The notes below the pieces were generated by a model, which was not told where the DNA came from, made no database searches, and worked only from the letters and a program-made list of their open reading frames with translations. From JAYGED01 sp046582565 (GTDB lineage: Bacteria; Pseudomonadota; Alphaproteobacteria; JAAXGF01): a DNA stretch of 9,082 nucleotides. Of this stretch, positions 1 through 5,338 are shown piece by piece; positions within the stretch are counted from its first letter, which is position 1; each line of letters begins with the position of its first letter. Made by a program: the position numbers and the translations under genes. The stretch lies in the NCBI GenBank assembly GCA_046582565.1, contig JAYGED010000316.1, positions 1-9,082 on the forward strand, read 5' to 3'.

Positions 1-106
1 TAGCCGCCCGCCACACATGTTTCTGGGCGGCGCAACGGTCCCCGGCAATCCCTTCAAGACGAAGACGATCCGAGGTGCCGACTTTGATCGTGATTCCAGT
101 GCGCAT
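1..106 (-). CDS. IS630-family transposase, N-terminal fragment (runs off window)
   Basis: This is the first 35 codons of an open frame that starts with ATG at 106-104 and is still open at the left edge. The visible protein begins MRTGITIKV and continues with a DR..LE.I..DR pattern and then QKHVWRA near residues 28-34. From family knowledge, that combination is characteristic of the N-terminal helix-turn-helix end of IS630-family (Tc1/mariner-like, DDE) transposases, which cut and paste the element into TA targets. The catalytic DDE domain lies outside the window, so activity cannot be judged. No Shine-Dalgarno sequence precedes the ATG. The start codon sits inside a perfect 10-bp palindrome (101-110), which could limit translation. 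The gene lies 68 nt beyond the hupB stop codon on the same strand. Identification rests on motif recognition from a short stretch. Confidence 0.78.
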   Translation of the reverse strand, partial: MRTGITIKVGTSDRLRLEGIAGDRCAAQKHVWRAA

Positions 107-146
107 GCGCCAGACTCGCAAATGCGCGACGCTTTGGGAATCCCTA
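1..146 (-). mobile_element. Left end of an IS630-like insertion sequence (outer boundary uncertain)
   Basis: The transposase start at 106 implies that the element's terminal inverted repeat lies between it and the hupB stop codon. IS630 elements duplicate a TA dinucleotide, often within CTAG. Candidate TA junctions are 145-146, 162-163, 169-170 and 176-177. The last lies inside a CTAG at 175-178 that contains the hupB stop codon. I drew the boundary at 145-146 because the sequence inward from there starts GGGATTCCCAAAG, which looks like a terminal repeat, but this is inference. The opposite end is not in the window. Confidence 0.5.
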
Positions 147-165
147 AACGGACTCTTCCGTTAGG
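143..165 (-). terminator. Stem-loop just after hupB, possible terminator
   Basis: On the minus strand CCTAACGGA pairs with TCCGTTTAGG around an AGAG loop, giving 9 pairs with one bulged base. It begins 9 nt after the hupB stop codon. No clear U-tract follows; the next bases are GATTCCC. It could end hupB transcription or shield the hupB mRNA 3' end. It could also be part of the terminal structure of the insertion element, because a candidate TA junction (145-146) lies in the stem. Confidence 0.3.
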
Positions 166-174
166 TGGTAACCA

Positions 175-447
175 CTAGTTCACGGCTTCCTTCAAAGCTT
201 TACCAGCTTTGAATTTAGGTTGATTGGATGCCTTGATCTGAATTGTTTCACCGGTCCGTGGATTACGGCCCTGAGTTGCCTTGCGATGGCTGACGCTGAA
301 CGTGCCGAACCCTACTAGGCGCACCTCGCCACCCCCTGCCAGTGCACTTGAGATTGCATCAATTACGCCGTCAACCGCATTGGCGGCATCAGCTTTACTG
401 ATGCCAGTCGCGTCCGCGACGCTTGCTACGAGTTCGTTTTTATTCAC
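175..447 (-). CDS. hupB: DNA-binding protein HU-beta
   Basis: This encodes the 90-residue HU subunit, the usual length for the family. HU is a small dimeric nucleoid protein that bends DNA with little sequence preference and supports chromosome compaction, replication and repair. The protein starts MNKNELV and carries the DNABII signature at residues 46-65 (GFGTF, then R..GRNPRTG). Pro63 is at the position of the DNA-intercalating proline at the tip of each beta arm. The C-terminus ends KEAVN, as in many alphaproteobacterial HU proteins. The start codon is GTG (447-445), preceded by a purine-rich GGGGGCGG about 7 nt upstream. The gene lies 188 nt downstream of lon on the same strand, the common lon-hupB order, and has its own candidate promoter. 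Its stop codon lies within a CTAG and is followed at once by an insertion element. Confidence 0.96.
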   Translation of the reverse strand: MNKNELVASVADATGISKADAANAVDGVIDAISSALAGGGEVRLVGFGTFSVSHRKATQGRNPRTGETIQIKASNQPKFKAGKALKEAVN

Positions 448-509
448 CTTCCGCCCCCTATCAGTAATGGAATTTCCCAGAAAATTGGGCTGAGTTATAA
501 AGCGCGATT

Positions 510-539
510 AGTCTAAGTCGGCGCGCGCGTGGTCGTCAA
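510..539 (-). promoter_or_regulatory. Candidate sigma-70-type promoter of hupB
   Basis: On the minus strand TTGACG (534-539, 5 of 6 to the -35 consensus) is followed after an 18-nt spacer by TAGACT (510-515, 4 of 6 to the -10 consensus). The spacer contains an alternating CG run at about 519-528. Predicted initiation near 503 would give a leader of about 55 nt to the hupB GTG. This would let hupB be expressed independently of heat-shock-controlled lon. Confidence 0.5.
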
Positions 540-614
540 TGGCCTCCAGACGGATTCCCGCAATTTTCTGCCAAATACTGGTGTTTTTTCGGTGAAAGTC
601 GATAGCCGGCGAGA

Positions 615-634
615 CGACATGCAAAGCCATGTCG
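615..634 (-). other. Stem-loop at the lon 3' end
   Basis: A perfect 7-bp inverted repeat, CGACATG and CATGTCG, flanks a 6-nt loop and starts 1 nt after the lon stop codon. It is only moderately GC-rich and is not followed by a U-tract, so it is a weak candidate for an intrinsic terminator. It could instead protect the lon mRNA 3' end. It may also be a chance palindrome. Confidence 0.25.
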
Positions 635-635
635 A

Positions 636-3041
636 TCAATGGGTGATTACGTCTCCGATGCTTTCATCGGTCGCCGATCCTGATATGGAGTCGATAGATT
701 CTTTTTCGGGCCAATCGATGGATACGAGCGGCTCGGCCAAGGCGTGCTTCAAGACTTCATCGGCGGTTGCCGCTGTGATGATCGTAAGGCCCCGTTTTAC
801 ATTGTCGGGTATCTCAGCAAGATCCTTCTCATTATCCTGCGGGATAATAACCGTCTTTATGCCGCCGCGCAGAGCCGCCAACATTTTCTCCTTGAGCCCG
901 CCGATAGGCAGCACTCGACCGCGCAGGGTAATCTCACCGGTCATGGCAACCGACGATAGAACCGGGATGCCGGTCAACGCCGAGACGATAGAGGTGCACA
1001 TGCCGACACCGGCGGACGGCCCGTCTTTCGGGGTTGCGCCCTCGGGCACATGGACATGGATATCGATAGTTTCGAAAGTCGTCGGTTTAATTCCCAGAAG
1101 CGCCGAGCGTGAACGCACATAACTATCGGCAGCGCGGATCGATTCCTGCATCACATCGCCAAGCTGACCCGTGGTCGTCATCTTGCCTTTGCCGGGGATC
1201 AAAACAGACTCGATAGACAGCAATTCGCCGCCGGCCTCGGTCCAGGCGAGCCCGGTGGCGACGCCAACCAGATCTTCGGTCTCGGCTTCGCCATAGCGGT
1301 GCCGCCGGACGCCGGAGTATTTCGCAAGGTTGCGGCAGGTGATGTGAACCGCTTTGACTTTCTTGAGCAGAATTTCCTTGATCGTCTTGCGGGCCAGATT
1401 GGCAAGCTCTCGCTCAAGATTTCGCACCCCGGCTTCGCGGGTGTAGTAGCGAATGAGATCACGGAGTGCGGCATCCGAGATTGACCATTCGTCTTTCTTG
1501 AGACCATGGGCCTCGACCTGCTTTTCAATCAGATGGCGCTTGGCTATCTGCACCTTCTCTTCTTCGGTGTAGCCCGAGATGCGGATGATCTCCATGCGGT
1601 CGAGCAACGCCTGGGGAATTTTCGTAGTGTTCGCGGTGGTCACAAACATCACATCCGAGAGGTCGTAATCAACTTCAAGATAATGGTCGGCGAAGGCGAA
1701 ATTCTGCTCCGGATCGAGAACTTCGAGCAGCGCCGATGCCGGATCGCCGCGCCAGTCGGTGCCGATCTTGTCGACCTCGTCGAGGAGGAACAGCGGGTTG
1801 GATTTCTTCGCCTTCTTCATGGACTGAATGATCTTGCCGGGCATCGAGCCGATATAGGTGCGCCGATGGCCGCGGATTTCCGCTTCGTCGCGAACGCCGC
1901 CCAGCGACATACGCACGAACTTGCGTCCAGTGGCGCGGGCGATGGACTTACCCAATGATGTCTTGCCGACTCCGGGCGGGCCGACCAGGCACAGGATCGG
2001 GCCTTTCATCTTCACTGAGCGGGTCTGCACAGCGAGAAATTCAAGGATCCGTTCCTTGACCTTCTTGAGGCCGTAGTGATCGTCGTCCAAAATTTTCTGA
2101 GCAAGCAGTATGTCTTTCTTGACCTTGCTGCGGGATTTCCAGGGGATAGATAAAATCCAGTCGAGATAGTTGCGAACCACGGAAGATTCAGCCGACATGG
2201 GGCTCATGTTGCGCAGCTTCTTGAGCTCCGACAGGGACTTCTCGGTGGCTTCCTTGCTGAGCCGCGTTTTTTTAATACGCTCCTCAAACTCGCCGACTTC
2301 GTCGCGGCCTTCTTCGGTTTCACCGAGCTCCTTCTGGATCGCCTTGAGCTGCTCGTTGAGATAATACTCGCGCTGGGTCTTCTCCATCTGACGCTTGACC
2401 CGGTTGCGGATTTTCTTCTCCACCTGAAGGACACCGATTTCCCCTTCCATGAAGGAGTAAACCCGCTCCAACCGTTCGCCGATATCGCCGATCTCGAGAA
2501 TTTCCTGCTTCTCCGAGACCCGCACCGTGAGATGGGACGCGACCGTGTCTGCGAGCTTGCTGGGATCGTCGATCTGATTCAGAGAGACCAGGACCTCGGG
2601 CGGAATCTTCTTGTTCAGTTTTACATACTGTTCGAACTGGGTGATCACCGAACGCGCCAGGGCCTCCAGCTCGGCAGTGTCGCCGGCGTCTTCCTCGATG
2701 ATCAGGCCGTCGGCCTGGAAGAAATCATCGCTATCGATGAACTCCGTAATCCGCGCCCGGGCGCCGCCCTCGACCAAAACCTTGACGGTCCCGTCGGGAA
2801 GCTTCAGAAGCTGGAGAACCGTACCGATGGTGCCGACCCGATAGATATCATCAGGCGTTGGATCGTCCATGCCGGCGTCTTTTTGAGCGACCAGCAGGAT
2901 CTGCTTGTCGTCCTTCATGACGTCTTCGAGCGCGCGGACAGATTTTTCTCGACCCACGAACAACGGCACAATCATGTGCGGGAACACAACGATGTCGCGA
3001 AGCGGCAGGACCGGGTACAGGGAATCTCGGGGATTTGACAA
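636..3041 (-). CDS. lon: ATP-dependent protease Lon (LonA type)
   Basis: Lon is a cytoplasmic hexameric AAA+ serine protease that degrades misfolded and specific regulatory proteins. From the TTG start at 3041 it has 801 residues, close to other alphaproteobacterial LonA proteins. The N-terminal substrate domain begins SLYPVLPLRDIVVFPHM. A coiled region with VKRQMEKTQREYYLNEQ spans about residues 205-235. Walker A GPPGVGKT is near 354-361 and Walker B FLLDEVDK near 418-425. The C-terminal protease domain has PKDGPSAG with catalytic Ser676 and GGLKEK with catalytic Lys719, the same 43-residue spacing as in E. coli Lon. I chose TTG because GAGGTG sits 6 nt before it; an upstream in-frame GTG at 3071 would add 10 residues but has no ribosome-binding site. 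About 20 hydrophilic residues (KESIDSISGSATDESIGDVITH) extend past the usual end. Transcription probably uses the heat-shock-like promoter upstream. Confidence 0.97.
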   Translation of the reverse strand: MSNPRDSLYPVLPLRDIVVFPHMIVPLFVGREKSVRALEDVMKDDKQILLVAQKDAGMDDPTPDDIYRVGTIGTVLQLLKLPDGTVKVLVEGGARARITEFIDSDDFFQADGLIIEEDAGDTAELEALARSVITQFEQYVKLNKKIPPEVLVSLNQIDDPSKLADTVASHLTVRVSEKQEILEIGDIGERLERVYSFMEGEIGVLQVEKKIRNRVKRQMEKTQREYYLNEQLKAIQKELGETEEGRDEVGEFEERIKKTRLSKEATEKSLSELKKLRNMSPMSAESSVVRNYLDWILSIPWKSRSKVKKDILLAQKILDDDHYGLKKVKERILEFLAVQTRSVKMKGPILCLVGPPGVGKTSLGKSIARATGRKFVRMSLGGVRDEAEIRGHRRTYIGSMPGKIIQSMKKAKKSNPLFLLDEVDKIGTDWRGDPASALLEVLDPEQNFAFADHYLEVDYDLSDVMFVTTANTTKIPQALLDRMEIIRISGYTEEEKVQIAKRHLIEKQVEAHGLKKDEWSISDAALRDLIRYYTREAGVRNLERELANLARKTIKEILLKKVKAVHITCRNLAKYSGVRRHRYGEAETEDLVGVATGLAWTEAGGELLSIESVLIPGKGKMTTTGQLGDVMQESIRAADSYVRSRSALLGIKPTTFETIDIHVHVPEGATPKDGPSAGVGMCTSIVSALTGIPVLSSVAMTGEITLRGRVLPIGGLKEKMLAALRGGIKTVIIPQDNEKDLAEIPDNVKRGLTIITAATADEVLKHALAEPLVSIDWPEKESIDSISGSATDESIGDVITH

Positions 3042-3047
3042 GTATGG

Positions 3048-3053
3048 CACCTC
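3048..3053 (-). promoter_or_regulatory. Shine-Dalgarno sequence that decides the lon start
   Basis: GAGGTG on the minus strand matches the anti-Shine-Dalgarno core and lies 6 nt upstream of TTG (3041-3039). No comparable motif precedes the upstream in-frame GTG at 3071 or the in-frame GTG at 3050. The sequence therefore favours the TTG start and an 801-residue Lon. Confidence 0.65.
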
Positions 3054-3113
3054 AAATTTTAAGGGTCGCACGGAGCAGGATCGATCGGCTGAAACGCTCT
3101 ATCGTTGGCGATT

Positions 3114-3142
3114 AAGTGGGGTAGCTAACCGCCTCGTTCAAG
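3114..3142 (-). promoter_or_regulatory. Sigma-32 (RpoH)-like heat-shock promoter of lon
   Basis: The minus strand reads CCTTGAAC, with the CTTGAA core at 3137-3142, then a 15-nt spacer, then CCCCACTT at 3114-3121. This closely resembles the RpoH consensus (CTTGAA, 13-15 nt, CCCCATnT). The -35 box begins only about 10 nt after the clpX stop codon. Initiation near 3107 would give a leader of about 65 nt to the TTG start. lon is a classic member of the heat-shock regulon, which supports the call. Confidence 0.65.
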
Positions 3143-3151
3143 GTCTCTGCA

Positions 3152-4420
3152 TCAAGAAGCGCTTGATTCCAACTCTTCTGGCTTGTCGCCGTAAATCAGC
3201 AGGGGCTGCAAGCGCCCTTCGACAACTTCCCCATTGATGACCACTTCCTCGACACTTTCATAGCCTGGCAGATCGAACATCGGGTCAAGCAGGATATCCT
3301 CAAGTATTGATCGTAGACCACGAGCGCCGGTCTTGCGGAGGATTGCTTTCTTGGCGATCGCCCCCATAGCGTCTTCGGAGAAGGTGAGTTGCACATCCTC
3401 CATATCGAACAGTTTCTGGAACTGCTTGATGAGAGCGTTCTTGGGTTCCGTCAAAATTTCGACCAGTGCGTTCTCGTCGAGGTCTTCCAGAGTGGCAATC
3501 ACCGGCAGGCGGCCGACGAATTCGGGGATCAGACCAAACTTGAGCAGGTCTTCAGGCTCGACCTGGCTCAGTACTTCGCCGATCTTTTGATCTTCAGGGG
3601 CGCTCACATCGGCGCCAAAGCCGATCGATGTACTTTGGCCGCGGGATGAGATGATCTTATCGAGGCCCGAGAAGGCGCCGCCGCAAATAAACAGAATATT
3701 GGTGGTATCGACCTGGAGGAATTCCTGCTGGGGATGCTTGCGCCCACCTTGCGGCGGCACCGAGGCAATCGTGCCTTCCATGATCTTCAACAGCGCCTGC
3801 TGGACGCCCTCACCGGAAACGTCACGGGTGATCGAAGGGTTGTCTGATTTGCGGGAAATCTTGTCGACCTCATCGATATAGACGATGCCGCGCTGGGCGC
3901 GCTCGACATTATAGTCGGCAGCCTGCAGCAGCTTGAGGATGATGTTCTCGACATCTTCGCCGACATAACCGGCTTCTGTCAGGGTGGTCGCATCCGCCAT
4001 GGTGAAAGGCACATCGATGATGCGCGCCAAGGTCTGCGCTAGAAGCGTTTTGCCGCAACCGGTCGGGCCGATGAGCACGATGTTCGACTTGGCGAGTTCG
4101 ACGTCGTTGGACTTGGCGCTATGGTCGAGCCGTTTGTAGTGGTTATGAACAGCGACCGACAGCACCCGTTTGGCATGGGGCTGACCGATCACGTAATCGT
4201 CCAGCACCTGGCAGATATCGGCCGGCGTTGGCGACCCGTCACGGGTTTTTATCAACGTGTTCCTGTGCTCTTCACGGATAATATCCATGCAGAGCTCTAC
4301 ACATTCATCGCAGATAAAGACGGTTGGGCCGGCGATTAGTTTGCGCACCTCATGCTGACTCTTCCCGCAGAAAGAGCAGTAGAGTGTGTTTTTTGAATCG
4401 CCTCCGCTGGATTTCGTCAT
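3152..4420 (-). CDS. clpX: ATP-dependent Clp protease ATP-binding subunit ClpX
   Basis: ClpX is a hexameric AAA+ unfoldase that recognises tagged proteins, unfolds them and feeds them into ClpP. At 422 residues it has the usual length. The N-terminal zinc-binding domain has Cys15, Cys18, Cys37 and Cys40 and dimerises to bind adaptors. Walker A GPTGCGKT is at 118-125, the pore-1 loop GYVG at 151-154, and Walker B with Asp183-Glu184 in YIDEVDK. The RKH pore loop is at 227-229, and the IGF loop that docks onto ClpP is at 266-268. The sensor-2 motif GARGLR ends at Arg370. All key residues are present. The ATG start has only a weak AGG about 8 nt upstream. The gene lies 243 nt downstream of clpP and may have its own promoter; lon follows on the same strand. 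Confidence 0.98.
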   Translation of the reverse strand: MTKSSGGDSKNTLYCSFCGKSQHEVRKLIAGPTVFICDECVELCMDIIREEHRNTLIKTRDGSPTPADICQVLDDYVIGQPHAKRVLSVAVHNHYKRLDHSAKSNDVELAKSNIVLIGPTGCGKTLLAQTLARIIDVPFTMADATTLTEAGYVGEDVENIILKLLQAADYNVERAQRGIVYIDEVDKISRKSDNPSITRDVSGEGVQQALLKIMEGTIASVPPQGGRKHPQQEFLQVDTTNILFICGGAFSGLDKIISSRGQSTSIGFGADVSAPEDQKIGEVLSQVEPEDLLKFGLIPEFVGRLPVIATLEDLDENALVEILTEPKNALIKQFQKLFDMEDVQLTFSEDAMGAIAKKAILRKTGARGLRSILEDILLDPMFDLPGYESVEEVVINGEVVEGRLQPLLIYGDKPEELESSAS

Positions 4421-4452
4421 GTTAAGAGCCTAGGGCCACCTTATCAGGAAAC

Positions 4453-4482
4453 ATAATAACGAACAGTCTTAGCACAGCACAA
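4453..4482 (-). promoter_or_regulatory. Weak candidate promoter of clpX
   Basis: On the minus strand TATTAT (4453-4458, 5 of 6 to the -10 consensus) is preceded by an 18-nt spacer and TTGTGC (4477-4482, 3 of 6 to the -35). Initiation would fall near 4446, leaving a leader of about 26 nt. The -35 match is poor. The two TTGACA copies farther upstream lack a matching -10 at normal spacing, so the true start point is unresolved. Confidence 0.3.
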
Positions 4483-4531
4483 CAACAGGATTTCTAACTC
4501 GCTATCATTGTGCGCCGTCACACTGCACCAT

Positions 4532-4561
4532 CGGGTCTTGTCAAAACGCGGGTCTTGTCAA
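4532..4561 (-). repeat. Two 13-bp direct repeats upstream of clpX
   Basis: TTGACAAGACCCG occurs twice on the minus strand, at 4549-4561 and 4532-4544, with a period of 17 bp. Each copy contains a perfect TTGACA -35 hexamer. Neither has a good -10 hexamer 16-18 nt downstream. The pair lies in the clpP-clpX gap, about 112 nt before the clpX start. It could be a tandem binding site for a regulator, alternative -35 elements, or a simple local duplication. Confidence 0.6.
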
Positions 4562-4663
4562 CACGGCCGCGAATCGATGCACCTTACCGATAGTGTGGAA
4601 GCTTAGGCTGCAAGGGTCAACGAAGAGTTAATCAGCGCCTTCAATCATTCCTAATTCGCTAGT

Positions 4664-5302
4664 TTAGTCTTTTTTCTCGTCGGTATTGCTCACCGGCCGG
4701 CTGGTGATGACTTCGTCGATGATACCGTAGGTCTTGGCTTCATCCGGAGTCATGAAGTTATCGCGTTCCAGGGACGCTTCTATTTTCGTCAGGCTCTGGC
4801 CGGTGTGCTTCACATAGATATCGTTGAGGCGCGCACGGGTGGCGAGGATTTCCTTGGCATGGATTTCGATATCCGTCGCCTGGCCCTGGGCGCCGCCTGA
4901 AGGTTGATGCACCATAATCCGCGCATTGGGCAAAGCGTATCGCTTGCCCTCGGAGCCCGCGGCCAGCAACAGCGACCCCATGGAGGCTGCCTGGCCGATG
5001 CACAGGGTGGTCACGGCGGGGCGGATATATTGCATGGTGTCGTAGATTGCCATTCCCGACGTGATCATGCCGCCCGGCGAATTGATATAGAAGGAAATAT
5101 CCTTGGTCGGATTGTCAGCCTCGAGAAACAACAACTGCGCCGCCACCAGAGAGGCCACACCGTCATCTACCGGGCCGGTGAGAAAGATGATCCTCTCCTT
5201 CAACAATCGCGAAAAAATGTCGTAGGAGCGCTCGCCCCGCGCCGTCTGTTCGACGACCATGGGGACGAGGTAGTTAGTATAGCTATCGATAGGGTCGGTC
5301 AT
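4664..5302 (-). CDS. clpP: ATP-dependent Clp protease proteolytic subunit ClpP
   Basis: ClpP forms a double-ring serine protease chamber that degrades proteins delivered by ClpX or ClpA in the cytoplasm. At 212 residues it has the typical length. The catalytic triad is visible as Ser107 (in GQAASMGS), His132 (in MVHQPSGG) and Asp181 (in ERDNFM), with the same relative spacing as E. coli Ser111/His136/Asp185. The conserved N-terminal segment YLVPMVVEQT and RGERSYDIFSRLL are present, and a short N-terminal propeptide is likely removed. The ATG start is supported by AGAGAGG 3 nt upstream. The gene follows tig by 36 nt with no room for a separate strong promoter, so the two are probably co-transcribed, as is common in proteobacteria. 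The C-terminal tail ends DEKKD. No obvious intrinsic terminator follows. Confidence 0.98.
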   Translation of the reverse strand: MTDPIDSYTNYLVPMVVEQTARGERSYDIFSRLLKERIIFLTGPVDDGVASLVAAQLLFLEADNPTKDISFYINSPGGMITSGMAIYDTMQYIRPAVTTLCIGQAASMGSLLLAAGSEGKRYALPNARIMVHQPSGGAQGQATDIEIHAKEILATRARLNDIYVKHTGQSLTKIEASLERDNFMTPDEAKTYGIIDEVITSRPVSNTDEKKD

Positions 5303-5338
5303 TTTCCTCTCTTCTCTGCAAATATCCGTGATGGCGGA

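Noticed and set aside
529..1122. Plus-strand open frame antisense to the lon 3' end
   Set aside because: Its protein has no family features and overlaps the conserved Lon protease domain on the other strand.
2532..3038. Plus-strand open frame antisense to the lon 5' end
   Set aside because: Opposite-strand shadow of the Lon N-terminal domain, with no motif and no convincing ribosome-binding site.
3042..3071. GTG start for lon at 3071
   Set aside because: There is no ribosome-binding site before it, whereas a strong GAGGTG precedes the TTG 30 nt downstream. It remains possible.
4598..4620. Possible heat-shock or sigma-70 promoter just after clpP (TTGACCCTTG... CCACACTAT)
   Set aside because: Spacing and the -10 match are poor for both sigma factors.
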